Of a stretch of DNA of 64,000 nucleotides, positions 29,201 to 37,253 are shown piece after piece. Below the pieces are notes generated by a model that did not search any database, had not been told where the DNA came from, and saw only the letters and a list, made by a program, of their open reading frames with translations. Source of the stretch: Flaviaestuariibacter flavus (GTDB lineage Bacteria; Bacteroidota; Bacteroidia; Chitinophagales; Chitinophagaceae). Position numbers and translations under genes: made by a program. Numbering within the stretch: position 1 is the stretch's first letter; every line of letters starts with the position of its first letter. Location: contig NZ_SJZI01000046.1 of assembly GCF_004337505.1 (NCBI RefSeq), positions 172,736-236,735 on the forward strand, given 5' to 3'.

Positions 29201-30524
29201 CTTCCGCCCCGGCTCGCCGAGCTGGAAGTATATGTTCGGTTACCAGCCCGACACCAACGACATCAACCGCCTCGGCGCGATGGGCCTGCTCACCCGCAGC
29301 GACATCTTCAACGAGCTGATCCAGCAACGCTACAAGCAGACCCTGCGCATCACCGCGCAGCTGCAGCCCCTCCGCGACCTCACCATCGATGTGAACTGGG
29401 ACAAGAGCTTCGAGAAAAACTATTCGGAGCTGTTTAAAGACACCAGCACCACCGACAACAAAGGCCTCGAGCGCTTCAACCCCGCCGCGGCCGGTGCCTT
29501 CAACGTGTCGTACATTTCGTACCAGACCCTGTTCACGAAGTTCGACCCCAACGAGGTGTCGGAGACCTTCCGGAAGTTCGAGAGCTACCGCTCGGTGCTG
29601 TCGCAACGTCTGGCGGCACAGAACCCCTACTTCGCCCAAAATGGTGGCACCATCGGCGCCGACGGCTTCGCCACCGGCTATGGCCGCTATGCGCAGGATG
29701 TGGTGATCCCGGCATTTATCGCTGCCTATACCGACAAGGATCCCAACAGCGTGGCCGTGTTCAGGAGCAGCAATCCGAACATCAAATCGAACCCCTTCAG
29801 CGCACTCATTCCGAAGCCGAACTGGACGATCAGCTATTCGGGCCTGTCGCGCCTGAAGCCCCTGGAGAAGATCTTTACCAACTTCACCCTCCGCCACGGC
29901 TACCAGAGCACGCTGGGCATGAATAACTTCAACACCTCGCTGCTCTTCCAGGATCCGCTGCAGGTAGGGTTCCCGCGCTTTATCGATACCACGGCGGGCC
30001 GCAATTCCTATATCCCGTACTTCCTGGTGCCCAACGTCACCATCGACGAGCGCTTTCAGCCCCTGATCGAGGCCGATATGACCTTCACCAACCAGCTGTC
30101 GGCCCGGTTTGAGTTCAAGAAGAGCCGTATGCTGAGCCTCAGCCTTACCGATTACCAGCTGGCCGAGAACCGCTCTACCGAGTACACCTTCGGCTTCAAC
30201 TGGCGCAAGCGCGGCGTGCCCTTCCTGCAGAACCTGCGCATCGGCAAGAGCGGCAAGAAGCTCGACAACGACGTGACCTTCCGCTTCGACTTCAGCCTCC
30301 GCGATGATGCCACGGCCAACTCGAAGCTCGATCAGAACACGGCCTACCCGGCCGCCGGCCAGAAGGTTGTCCGCTTCTCGCCCACGATCGACTATGTGCT
30401 CAACAACCGTATCAACGTGAAGCTCTATTTCGAGAACAACAAGGTGATCCCCAAGCTGGCCACCACGGCCCCGATGAGTACTACCCGCGGCGGCGTCCAG
30501 ATCCGCGTGTCGCTCGCGCCTTAA
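23271..30524 (+). CDS. sprA: SprA/Sov, type IX secretion translocon
   Basis: This very large protein (2417 residues from the ATG; 2422 from a TTG at 23256) forms the 36-strand outer-membrane pore of the T9SS. A signal peptide ends at ASA. The rest is rich in alternating beta strands with characteristic stretches such as GYVDIAAGYQGQKVNNP, YIDDFEGTRSSIDLRFP and RFSPTIDYVLNNRINVKLYF. Around residue 1905 there is a Gly/Ala/Arg-rich low-complexity insert. The ATG is preferred because it starts the signal peptide directly. Long minus-strand frames opposite it are shadows. Confidence 0.95.
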   Translation: MTIARWLLAAILPLALVGTASARTPEIFQQGTTDTTRPQGVDTLRYPIRDRRTDALSGGYRNPFDLKDTAYVKRSVEYDPKTKQYYIVERIGGRYFRTPTTMTQAEFLRMQARNDENEYFRRRANTLYALNNRRARPNFGFSKDWMNRVTGMGKVSINPTGYVDIAAGYQGQKVNNPTLPERARRNGGFDFQMNAQLQVDAKIGDKINLPINYNTLAQFDFENQLKLDYQGKNDEILKLLQAGNVNFASKGTLIPGAQSLFGVKTQLQFGKVYVTGVMANQRSQRQSANMQGSAATMPFSIRADEYEENRHFLLGHFFRLNYNKWLQKLPLVTSNVQVTRVEVWVTNRTGATTNTRDIVAFMDLGEPGTGSFGNSGVPTANINGPTYSLITNSPGARNSSTATSSLVALGFAPVQDFEKTFARKLQAGQDFTFQNELGYISLAQPLLPDEVLGVAYEYTYNGKRYQVGEFSQDVPPDSSGNSQKVLFLKLLKATSQRSQLPIWRLMMKNVYTVGYGSLQREDFKLDVVYEQPSFGEKRYLPLNDTFQQFTPVPATITPTVRGPYRGVPLLQLVNLDRLNNQNDPQPNGVFDFIEGVTVVSGQSRIIFPVLEPFGRDLEYVFENGPSNAPDTIRKRYIYYPLYDTIKAIAQTYANLNRYKLVGKSKQANNVDYQLGFNIPRGSVTATAGGRILQEGVDYEINYDLGTLHVINPAIIQSGIPVQIQFENNATFGLQQRNYLAMRLDYLASKHLTVGGTVVRLSERPFFTKQQYGEDPIRNTMYGVDFNYTNDIPRLTRLLNKLPFYNTKAMSGITAYGEAAYLQPGHAPQIGKGDAGQVYIDDFEGTRSSIDLRFPINSWTLASTPQKSRDQFGNLLFPEAERSNDLTYNDNRAKLAWYNIEPVLQEKTNSNNPLRSNLRELSKPETRQVFQNEIFPKRTLDIGQGILTTFDMAFYPNEKGPYNYRVTGIDQNNRLTTPAQSWGGIMRAIDQTDFETGNVEFIEFWVQDPYTLKPNATGGSLYFNLGNISEDVLRDGKRQYENGLPTPSQPAILTDETVWGRVPRNPQQVTNAFSNDPADRPFQDVGFDGLADSAEQRKFAPYLTQLGGLNPAARQQVQADPSNDNFKHYRDASFTSDNGILERYKNINNPQGNSPVATRADEFSQAFTLYPDQEELNRDNTLNEVEEYFQYRVELKPNMSVGTNFITDKRVVTVRPADNSAPRNETWYLFRIPVQQWQTKVGNIPDFKSIRFIRMFMTGFDDTLVARFGKLELVRNQWRRYNYDIDSTGNLAAFANPGTSAEVLAVNLEENDQRKPIPYVTPPGIERQQQISNNNTQLLQNEQSLSLKVCAMQPKDARGVFKTMNMDLRQYGNLSLFIHAESSNGPSGTDLKDGDLSAIIRIGSDFSSNYYQIRIPLRITQWNTSNPEQIWPSVNTLELALDKLTQVKQARNRANFSPSKFFTQTIDGQIFSIIGNPNLGEVRGMMLAVRNEKIEPVCAEVWFNELRLSRIDEQGAYAALGRVDLRMADLGTLSLAGSVKSKGWGTLEQRANERTREDFYQYDLAANLDLGKLLPKSTGLQIPVYLGYSKAVATPEYDPYDLDIKLKQKLNDSPKEMKDSIRSNAVDQRTIKTVNFTNVRKNKMNGKPTQPWDISNIDLNFSYTHDQASNPIIELDDVKRTRAAVGYSYAPQPQYLTPLKGIVKSRSPWLAFVRDFNFNYKPNIGVKADVFRQFGALRPRNVGADNDYKLPETYDKKFTFDRYYTLRWQLTQSLLLDFNSTTNAIVDEPVGRIDTKGKKDTVQNNFWKGGRTTHYSQVGTLSYTLPTTKFPILDWTSARVAYTARYDWIASSLAARSIDPNGFDFGNKLLNGQTKDYTAELNFDQLYNKFRFLRNALNPAASGGGGNAGRGGAAPARPRNARDSARRAQQAEPKQLGFLPKALIGLATSVKRVGIAYNTDMGTVLPGFLDSAQGIGANFRPGSPSWKYMFGYQPDTNDINRLGAMGLLTRSDIFNELIQQRYKQTLRITAQLQPLRDLTIDVNWDKSFEKNYSELFKDTSTTDNKGLERFNPAAAGAFNVSYISYQTLFTKFDPNEVSETFRKFESYRSVLSQRLAAQNPYFAQNGGTIGADGFATGYGRYAQDVVIPAFIAAYTDKDPNSVAVFRSSNPNIKSNPFSALIPKPNWTISYSGLSRLKPLEKIFTNFTLRHGYQSTLGMNNFNTSLLFQDPLQVGFPRFIDTTAGRNSYIPYFLVPNVTIDERFQPLIEADMTFTNQLSARFEFKKSRMLSLSLTDYQLAENRSTEYTFGFNWRKRGVPFLQNLRIGKSGKKLDNDVTFRFDFSLRDDATANSKLDQNTAYPAAGQKVVRFSPTIDYVLNNRINVKLYFENNKVIPKLATTAPMSTTRGGVQIRVSLAP

Positions 30525-30553
30525 CATGTGAAATGGTTAATGGTTAATAAGTG

Positions 30554-30580
30554 AAAAACCCCTCGAGTGAGGGGCTTTTT
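30554..30580 (+). terminator. sprA terminator
   Basis: AAAACCCCTC / GAGGGGCTTTTT forms a strong stem with a T run, 30 bases after the stop. Confidence 0.85.
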
Positions 30581-30594
30581 CGTAGGTAGGAGCG

Positions 30595-30713
30595 AGAGAA
30601 AGAACGCAGATCTTTTATGATCTGTTATGATGAGAGCGGATATCGGTACCAACATCCGCATAAATCATAAAAAAATCTGCGTATCCCGCTCGCGGGATCA
30701 GTGTTCTTTCTCT
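30595..30713. repeat. Long inverted repeat, AGAACGCAGAT family
   Basis: AGAGAAAGAACGCAGAT (30595-30611) faces an inverse copy with two changes (30697-30713). Inner TTATGAT words pair with ATCATAA words. The outer arm is identical to the one at 9951. Confidence 0.7.
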
Positions 30714-30734
30714 ATCCCGCCTTCGGCACCGGAA

Positions 30735-30765
30735 ATAAAAAAGCCGCCTTGCGGCGGCCTTCGTA
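30735..30765 (-). terminator. Terminator of the secreted-protein gene at 30770
   Basis: GCCGCC / GGCGGC is the stem core; on the minus strand it is followed by a T-rich tract. It abuts the gene end. Confidence 0.75.
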
Positions 30766-30769
30766 TCGG

Positions 30770-31402
30770 TTAATTCTTTTTCTCGAGGTACTGGTCGTAG
30801 TTGTTTTTCTTTTTCGGTGTCGAATCGTTCTTTACCGGCTCGGGTAGTTTCGGGTCTTCGGCCACCTGCGCTACCGCGTGCGTTTCGGGCATCGCCATCC
30901 CGTATTTCTTTGCCTGGGCTTCCAGTTCTTCCTGGCTGTGCGTACGGCGGAAGAACATCACGTAGCCGGGCAGGTCTTTTTTCTTCGCCTTGTTCACCTG
31001 CAGCACCTTGATCATGTGGTACTCATCCTGCCCCGAAGTGTAGGGATATTGGATGATGTTGCCGTCCATATCGCCCCACATGTGCTTTTTGTAAAACACC
31101 TGCTTCTCGCTCCAGTCATACATGCGCACCTCGTAGAGCTTGGAGCTCATATCGCCGATGAAAACAAAATGATAGGGTTCGCCGGCCTTCAGGGGTACGA
31201 TCACGGGGAACTCGTACTGGCTTTCCATATTCACCGAGTTTTCCTTCATCAGGATAAAGCCGGCCTTAAAGTAGAGCTCACGAAGCGAGTCGGCCTGCCG
31301 CTTGATGGACGGGTCGAAGTTTTCTTTGTACCGGATGGTTTCCTGGGCACCGGCGCCAAAGCCGGCCAGCAGCAGGAAAAAGGCGAACAATAGGTTTTTC
31401 AT
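30770..31402 (-). CDS. Secreted protein of unknown function
   Basis: The 210-residue protein has a signal peptide (MKNLLFAFFLLLAGFGAGAQ). A mixed domain with VPLKAGEPYHFVFIGD and KLYEVRMYDWSEKQVFYK suggests a beta-sandwich. The C-terminus is rich in lysine, asparagine and proline. The start at 31402 is fixed by the signal peptide; the frame upstream is unlikely. No family was recognised. Proximity to sprA does not by itself link it to secretion. Confidence 0.75.
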   Translation of the reverse strand: MKNLLFAFFLLLAGFGAGAQETIRYKENFDPSIKRQADSLRELYFKAGFILMKENSVNMESQYEFPVIVPLKAGEPYHFVFIGDMSSKLYEVRMYDWSEKQVFYKKHMWGDMDGNIIQYPYTSGQDEYHMIKVLQVNKAKKKDLPGYVMFFRRTHSQEELEAQAKKYGMAMPETHAVAQVAEDPKLPEPVKNDSTPKKKNNYDQYLEKKN

Positions 31403-31560
31403 GTCGGACCTGGTTAAGTAGGTGTGTTGCATAAAATTATCATATGTGGCGGCCGACGCTCCGCACTTTTCGATGAAACCCCGCAAGGGGCGGGTATTTT
31501 AACAGGATCCTTGCATGAGCTGTACAACAGGCTCATGCGTAGCAGAGACGCTAAGCCCGG

Positions 31561-32328
31561 CTATTTGGATGGCTCCTTGTGAAAATAAAAAGCGTCGGCC
31601 TGGGCGGTGCAGGTGAGCACGAGGTCGTTAACGCACACATGCGGCGGCAGGGTGGTGGTGTAATAGATCACCTCGGCCACGTCGCGGGCCGAAAGGGGCT
31701 GGAAGCCCTGGTATACCTTCTGCGCCGTGTCGGTGTCGCCCTTGAAGCGAACAAGTGAGAATTCCGTTTCGGCAGCACCGGGGTGGATGCCCGTTACCTT
31801 GATGCCACCGGCCAGCAGGTCGATGCGGAGCGAGCGGTTGAGCGCGTCAACGGCAAACTTGGAAGCGCAGTACACATTACCGCGCTCATACACTTCCTTG
31901 CCGGCCACCGAGCCGAGATTGATGATATGCCCGCGGCGGCGCTCCAGCATCCGCGGCACGAGGGCGCGGGTAACGTAGAGCAGTCCTTTCACGTTAGTGT
32001 CGAGCATCTGGTCCCAGTCATCGAGCGAGGCATCCTGGAAGAGGTCGCGGCCAAGGGCGAGGCCCGCGTTATTGATCAGGACGTCCACATCGCGCCATCC
32101 GGCCGGCATGCTTTCAATAGCTGCCGTAACCGCCGCGCGGTCGCGCACGTCGAAGGGGAGGAGGAGGCTGTCGGTGCCGAAGCGGGCCCTGAGGTCGGAT
32201 GCAATCGCCTCCAGCCGCTCCTGGCGGCGGCCGTTGAGCACGAGACGATGCCCGTTCTCCGCAAAGATCCCGGCACAGGCGGCGCCAAAGCCCGACGTGG
32301 CACCCGTAATAAAGATGGTCTTGGACAT
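31561..32328 (-). CDS. Short-chain dehydrogenase/reductase (YdfG-like)
   Basis: The 255-residue classical SDR binds NAD(P)H through TGATSGFG (8-15) and NNAG (86-89). Its catalytic residues are S140, Y153 and K157 (YCASK). Arginines after the first strand (NGRR) suggest NADPH. YdfG relatives oxidise serine and other 3-hydroxy acids, but the substrate here is not known. A -7-like TAGTTTCG lies four bases before the ATG. Confidence 0.9.
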   Translation of the reverse strand: MSKTIFITGATSGFGAACAGIFAENGHRLVLNGRRQERLEAIASDLRARFGTDSLLLPFDVRDRAAVTAAIESMPAGWRDVDVLINNAGLALGRDLFQDASLDDWDQMLDTNVKGLLYVTRALVPRMLERRRGHIINLGSVAGKEVYERGNVYCASKFAVDALNRSLRIDLLAGGIKVTGIHPGAAETEFSLVRFKGDTDTAQKVYQGFQPLSARDVAEVIYYTTTLPPHVCVNDLVLTCTAQADAFYFHKEPSK

Positions 32329-32332
32329 GGCG

Positions 32333-32340
32333 CGAAACTA
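32333..32340 (-). promoter_or_regulatory. SDR gene -7-like box, four bases from the ATG
   Basis: TAGTTTCG on the minus strand has one mismatch to TAnnTTTG and the recurrent CGCC spacer before ATG. Confidence 0.45.
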
Positions 32341-32343
32341 TTT

Positions 32344-32532
32344 GAATAACGAATATCGAATAACGAATATTGAAGAAGGGAAATATTCAATAATCGATTT
32401 TCAATGTTTAAGTCTCAAGGTTTGGCTCTTTTGAAAATTGAATTTGGAGCATCTGATATACAAAGCCCCGACCATAGGCCGGGGCTTCGTCATTTCGATA
32501 TTTGATATTCCTTGCTCGATATTCGATATTCG
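32344..32532. repeat. Long inverted repeat, AATATCG family, around a terminator
   Basis: Arms made of GAATATCGAATAACG words (32344-32395) and of CGATATTCGATATTC words (32494-32532) enclose a terminator hairpin. The words match those at 271-379 and 59920-59955. Confidence 0.65.
32462..32488. terminator. Hairpin between the PKD protein and SDR genes
   Basis: AAGCCCCG / CGGGGCTT with an inner loop ACCATAGGC forms a good stem. It lies downstream of the minus-strand PKD gene at 32542, whose transcript it would end. Confidence 0.7.
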
Positions 32533-32541
32533 CTGATCCGC

Positions 32542-35193
32542 CTAGCGGATCAGCGTCACCGTTCCTTTACGGAAATACCGCGCGCCGCGGAAGTCTTCGG
32601 CTTCGCATACCCACACGTACACTTCGGTGTTCTGTTCCTTGCCCTTGATGGTGCCGTCCCAGCCCTGGCCGTTGACGGTGGTTTCGAATACCAGCTGTCC
32701 CCAGCGGTTGAAGATGCGGAAGAAGCGGATGGTGCGCATACCCACCGCGATGGGTTTCACCTCGTCGTTTTTGCCGTCATGGTTGGGGGTAAAGGCCGTG
32801 GGTACGAAGATGCTGGGCTCCGTGCGGAACACACGTACCCGCACGCAGGCCGAGTCGACGCAATTATACGGGTCGAAGACGCGCACGAAGTATTGAATGT
32901 ATTCGGGGTCGATGTCGTAAAAGCCGATCGGGTTGGCGACGTCGGTGCGGTTGAGGCCGGTGCCGGGTGTCCACTCGTAGCGTACGCCGCCGGTGGCCTG
33001 CAGCTGCAGGGGCTGTCCGGCGATCACCGCGGTGTCGTTGCCGGCGCTGGCGTGGATACGCGGCGTCACGTTCACCACCACGGTATCGAAGGAAGGCTTG
33101 GGGCAGCCGCTGAGCGTGTCGCGCACGGTAAGCACGTACATCGTGGTATCGGGCGGGCGGGCGACCGGCGTCAGCGTGTTGGCATTCGTCAGCCAGGTCT
33201 TCGGGTTCCATTCAAAGGAGGTGCCGTTGTGCGATGCCTGCAGCTGCACGGAGGCGCGGAAGCAGATCAGCGTATCGCCCATGAGCGTGATCTTCGGGTA
33301 GGGCACCGTGCGTACGCGCAGCATGCCGCTGTCGATGCAATGCCCGATGCGGGAGTATACCTTGTAGTCGTTGATGGCCAGCGTCGGTACAACAAAGCGG
33401 TCCACTTCTCTCGATTCTTCCGTTTCCAGGCTCGGGCGCCACAAATAGCGCAAGCCATTGGAAAAGGCATAGAGGTGCGCCGTATCGGTAAGGCAAATGG
33501 TGGTGTCGGCCGGCATCCGCAGCGTCACCAGGTTTACCACCCGCACCTGCATGGTATCCGTGGCGATACAACCGTCGGCGTCGAGCCTGACGGTGTATGT
33601 CGTGGTAACGGTAGGCCAGGTCAGCGGCGTCGCCGTGTTGGCGTTCAGCATCCGCGTGTTGGGCGTCCAGCTGAAAAGGCCGTCGCCCACCGCGCGCAGC
33701 TGCATCGTGTCGCCGCTGCACATGAGGGTGTCGCGCGCCGGGATGGCAAGCGGTGGCTTGTCGGTGATGAACACCTGTTTCTCCACCGTATCGAGGCAGC
33801 CCTTGCTGGTACCCACGATCATACGCACCATGTAAGGCTGCGGCGTGGGATAGGTATAGGTCGGGTTCTTCAGCCGCGAGGTATCCGCACCGGTCGTCAG
33901 GTCGCCGAAATCCCAGCTCCACTTGTCCACCACGCCGTAGCGCGTTGTGGTGCTGTCGAAGAAGCGGGTAGGGAAGTTGGCGCAGACGCCCTTCCAGTTG
34001 AAGTTGGTAAAGAAGCCGGGGAATACGCGCACGGGCGCGGTCATCGAGTCGGCGCATTGGTCGCCGCGGTTCACCACCAGCTTCACCATATAAACACCTG
34101 TGTCGGGATAGCTGAAGGGAGGCGCGGCGAGACTCGAAGTGTCGGAGCTGATACCGGGCACGCCGAAGTCCCAGCTGGAAGTACGCACGCCATTGGGACT
34201 GTTGTTGGAAAACTGTACGTTGAAGTCGTTACAGTTGACATAGCTCGGATCCAGTGTCGCTTTCACCACGGAGCAGTCGGCCACCTTAACATGCAGCTCT
34301 TTACGGTTGAAGCCAATTGTGCGGCCGTTGCGGCGTTCTTCCACACATACGGTGATCACATACTCGCCGATTTCAGGACCAATGCCGCTGATAACGCCCG
34401 TGTTTGGATCGATCGTAACCTGGGGTCCCAGTGGCGTCGTGCCCGAAAACCCGTTTTCATAACTGACAAGTGGATAAGGGGGCGGCGCTGCCGGGTTGGG
34501 CGCAGCGGTGTTTGGGCCCGTTCCAGGCCCGGTCGATTGACCACCGCCAACCCAGGCATCGCAAAACGAGTAGTGCAACTCGTCCCCGTCCGGATCGGTC
34601 GCCTGGAAGGAGTAACGAAAGAAAGAGTTGCGGCAGATCACCACGGTATCATTGGTGAGGAAGGTACTGCTGCTATTGGTCGGTCCGAGCGGATGCAGGT
34701 TGGTGCCGGGGATATTGATCGAGTATGTATTGCCGACGGCGTTCGACGGGGGCTGCAGGTTGGAGATTCCAATGATGCGGCAGCAGCGTTGGTAGGAAAG
34801 TACATACCCGCCGGCAGAAGGAGCCAGGTCAACGTTTGAACGGTAGATCAACACTTCATAATAGCAATTGAGCGGGGTGTTGGTGACACAGGGCTCCGGA
34901 ACAGACTTGCCGATCTTATACTGATTGATCTTCGGAAAGTCGATCGTATTGATCTCCGTATTCGTCGATGCATTGAAAATAGTCACGGGCACTGTTGCCG
35001 AGGCCCGCGGGTCGGTCGTGCCCACGGGAATGCAGATCATATACACCGTCAGCGTCACTTCATAACGGATGGTGCCGGGAGAGCTTCCCGGCTGGCCGGT
35101 ATTGCGATAGGTAAAAAATCCACCCTTCAGGTGCTCGGCATGGACCTGTGCGAAGCAGCATGTCAGAACGAGGAAAAGAAGGAGTTTTTTCAT
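32542..35193 (-). CDS. Secreted PKD-domain adhesin-like protein with T9SS type B sorting domain
   Basis: The 883-residue protein has a signal peptide (ending VHAE), an N-terminal cysteine-rich beta region, at least two PKD-like repeats (SWDFGVPG and WSWDFGDLTTG) and several repeated beta modules with Asp-Thr pairs (DTLMCSGDT, DTTICLTDT, DTLICFRAS). It ends in the gliding-motility-associated domain (FVPTAFTPNHDGKND, FNRWGQLVFET, GWDGT). This tail directs export by the T9SS and surface retention. A SprB-like adhesin role is plausible but unproven. Confidence 0.88.
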   Translation of the reverse strand: MKKLLLFLVLTCCFAQVHAEHLKGGFFTYRNTGQPGSSPGTIRYEVTLTVYMICIPVGTTDPRASATVPVTIFNASTNTEINTIDFPKINQYKIGKSVPEPCVTNTPLNCYYEVLIYRSNVDLAPSAGGYVLSYQRCCRIIGISNLQPPSNAVGNTYSINIPGTNLHPLGPTNSSSTFLTNDTVVICRNSFFRYSFQATDPDGDELHYSFCDAWVGGGQSTGPGTGPNTAAPNPAAPPPYPLVSYENGFSGTTPLGPQVTIDPNTGVISGIGPEIGEYVITVCVEERRNGRTIGFNRKELHVKVADCSVVKATLDPSYVNCNDFNVQFSNNSPNGVRTSSWDFGVPGISSDTSSLAAPPFSYPDTGVYMVKLVVNRGDQCADSMTAPVRVFPGFFTNFNWKGVCANFPTRFFDSTTTRYGVVDKWSWDFGDLTTGADTSRLKNPTYTYPTPQPYMVRMIVGTSKGCLDTVEKQVFITDKPPLAIPARDTLMCSGDTMQLRAVGDGLFSWTPNTRMLNANTATPLTWPTVTTTYTVRLDADGCIATDTMQVRVVNLVTLRMPADTTICLTDTAHLYAFSNGLRYLWRPSLETEESREVDRFVVPTLAINDYKVYSRIGHCIDSGMLRVRTVPYPKITLMGDTLICFRASVQLQASHNGTSFEWNPKTWLTNANTLTPVARPPDTTMYVLTVRDTLSGCPKPSFDTVVVNVTPRIHASAGNDTAVIAGQPLQLQATGGVRYEWTPGTGLNRTDVANPIGFYDIDPEYIQYFVRVFDPYNCVDSACVRVRVFRTEPSIFVPTAFTPNHDGKNDEVKPIAVGMRTIRFFRIFNRWGQLVFETTVNGQGWDGTIKGKEQNTEVYVWVCEAEDFRGARYFRKGTVTLIR

Positions 35194-35993
35194 TCGGCAG
35201 CAGTGCGCTGGTTAATGTATCGGACGTAATCGGTCAGCAACTTGTTGGACAACTCCGGGCACTCCCGCATCCCCATATGGCCCGCATTTTCCAGCAGGTG
35301 CACCTGCGCGATCGAAGGCATATGACATTGGGCGAGCCCGTCGCTTAAAGGTACGGCATTGTCGGCCCTGCCCAACACAAACAAAACGGGTATTTTGACT
35401 TCTTTTAACAAGGCGGTGCGGTCGGGCCGGGCGATCATGCCGGCGTAGTATCCTATTAACGCATCAGCCGCCGATGTCGTTGCCTCGGCGAGGTGCTTTT
35501 CGATAAGCTCCGGTTTTGTGTCCCTGTTTGCCGGGTGGTACAGGGCCGGCGTGCTCGTCTTCAGGAAAGCCGCTGCCCCGTTCGTTTTGATGAACTCCAT
35601 CCCTTTCTGCCGCGTTGCGATCTTTTCTGCGCTGTCGGCGCGGGCGGTGGAATGAAAAAGCCCGAGGCCCAGCAGGCGTCCGGGCCACTTTTCGGCAAAG
35701 GCCAGCGCGGCATAGCCGCCCATGCTATGGCCCACCAGGATGCATTGGCCAACCCCTTCCGCGTCGAGCACGGCCCTGATGGCTTCCGCCAGCGACTCCA
35801 TCGTGCCGTCGCCGGTTTCTGATGCGCCGCTGCCGGGCAGGTCGGGGATGATGAGGCGGCAGTGCTCGGCCAGCGGGGCCTGCCCGTTCCAGACGCGGCC
35901 GTCTTCGCCGAAGCCGTGCACCAGCACCAGCGGGGTGCCGGCACCGTTAGTGGTGTAGTGCAGCTTTCGGTTCCGGTGTTGCAGCAGGGGCAT
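35190..35993 (-). CDS. Alpha/beta hydrolase
   Basis: The 267-residue hydrolase has the nucleophile elbow GHSMGG (S90), the acid D211 in GRADNAVP and H239 in ENAGHMG. An HGFGEDGRVW oxyanion loop is at 26-35. It may cleave an ester, lactone or similar bond; the substrate is unknown. Its end overlaps the PKD gene start by four bases, and its start overlaps the Lnb-like gene by 47, so the three genes form one operon. Confidence 0.88.
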   Translation of the reverse strand: MPLLQHRNRKLHYTTNGAGTPLVLVHGFGEDGRVWNGQAPLAEHCRLIIPDLPGSGASETGDGTMESLAEAIRAVLDAEGVGQCILVGHSMGGYAALAFAEKWPGRLLGLGLFHSTARADSAEKIATRQKGMEFIKTNGAAAFLKTSTPALYHPANRDTKPELIEKHLAEATTSAADALIGYYAGMIARPDRTALLKEVKIPVLFVLGRADNAVPLSDGLAQCHMPSIAQVHLLENAGHMGMRECPELSNKLLTDYVRYINQRTAAE

Positions 35994-37161
35994 TATAGTG
36001 GGGTTTTAAGATGATGAGCCAGGCGCGCAGCAGCAGCAGTAAGACCAGCGGGAGGAAGCCCACGTTTAATTCCTGGGGCAGAAAGAGCCAGCCCAGCACC
36101 ACGCCCGCCGCGATGATGATCGTAGCCAGCAGGTACCAGTTCATCCAGCGCCGCTCGCGCAGCAGGAAGGGCGCCGCCACCGCGTGGGTAGGCAGGGCCC
36201 AGGCGAGGTTCCAGTTGTTGGCGCACCAGTAGTGGTCGGTGCCGAACCACATGAACAGCAGCAGGATGCCCACGAACCCCGCCAGCAGGAAGAGCGCGAA
36301 GTCGAACACGCGGAGGAAGGCACGCACGCCGCGCGCGGGCACGAAGCTCAGGACGGCGATCAGCAGCAGCAGGGCGCCGAAGGCGATACCCGGGGTGATA
36401 CCCCAGGCGGTGTCCTGCGGGCGCGCGGGCACCAGCGGCCGCGCCGGGCCCACCAGCGGCTGCCCCGCCGCCGTGGCACCGGTGAAGCCGGCCAGCAGCT
36501 TTTCGGGAAGAAACTGCGCACCGGTGTTGCTGGCACGCCGGTCGAGGCGGGCGCCGAGCAGCAGGTCGATGCCCAGCTTGCTCCAGGGATGCCGCCCGCG
36601 CACGAGGTATTCGGTGATGAGGTTGCGGTAGGTAGGCGCGTGGCTGCTGTCGGCCGGTATGATGCGGGTGCGCTGCACCGGCTGGGGCGCGGCCTTTTCA
36701 ATCATGGCGCCGGCGCGGGTGGTGCAGTTGTCAAAGATGAAATCGTAGCGGTAGGCGCGGTTCTGTGGCAGGGCGTTCTCCTGCAGGGCGCGCAGCAGCG
36801 CGCCCTTTTGGGCGCAGGGAAGCAGCACCTCTTGCTCCACGATGCCGCGGCCTTCCTTCCGGTACATATCCTCGAAGCCCCACTCGCCGCCGAAGGGTTC
36901 TACCGACAGGTAGTAGGGGAGCTTGCCACGCACGAACTTCATGTAGAAGTCGGGGTCGTCGAAGGGAAAGGTGCCATAGTTGTACACGATGTCGGTGCCC
37001 GTGGCAGCCTCCTGCACGTGGATGGCGGTGTGTCCGAAGGTGGAGTAGAGCTCTTCGCCCGGCGAGCAGGTGAGCAGGGTGATGCGGAGCCCGCAGGTAT
37101 CCTGGGCGGCGGCGGTAAGTGAAAGAATGAATAGGAACAGTGTCGGGAGGAGGCGCTTCAA
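35947..37161 (-). CDS. Lnb-like membrane protein (DUF4105)
   Basis: The 404-residue protein starts (TTG) with a signal peptide, then has a DUF4105 domain with a conserved histidine in STFGHTAIHV and cysteine in FIFDNCTTRAG, a Cys/His pair like that of thiol acyl-transfer enzymes. Four or five transmembrane helices fill the C-terminal half. In Bacteroides the related Lnb adds the N-terminal acyl chain of lipoproteins; the same role here is inferred from domain layout. It heads a three-gene operon. Confidence 0.8.
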   Translation of the reverse strand: MKRLLPTLFLFILSLTAAAQDTCGLRITLLTCSPGEELYSTFGHTAIHVQEAATGTDIVYNYGTFPFDDPDFYMKFVRGKLPYYLSVEPFGGEWGFEDMYRKEGRGIVEQEVLLPCAQKGALLRALQENALPQNRAYRYDFIFDNCTTRAGAMIEKAAPQPVQRTRIIPADSSHAPTYRNLITEYLVRGRHPWSKLGIDLLLGARLDRRASNTGAQFLPEKLLAGFTGATAAGQPLVGPARPLVPARPQDTAWGITPGIAFGALLLLIAVLSFVPARGVRAFLRVFDFALFLLAGFVGILLLFMWFGTDHYWCANNWNLAWALPTHAVAAPFLLRERRWMNWYLLATIIIAAGVVLGWLFLPQELNVGFLPLVLLLLLRAWLIILKPHYNAPAATPEPKAALHH

Positions 37162-37253
37162 CGTGATGGTGAGTTTTGCGGCAAGTTAGCGAAACTCCGG
37201 CCCGGGCCCGACCCATCTCTGGCCCCTTCTCTAAAGGCAGGGAGTCGAGGGCA

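Noticed and set aside
23304..30527. Very long minus-strand open frames (1115 and 800 codons) opposite sprA
   Set aside because: They mirror the strong codon bias of sprA in GC-rich DNA, give compositions rich in Val, Gly, His and Arg without domains, and lack promoters.
32512..34839. 775-codon plus-strand frame opposite the PKD protein
   Set aside because: The translation is arginine/histidine/glycine-rich with no recognisable domain, while the opposite strand has a signal peptide, PKD repeats and a T9SS tail.
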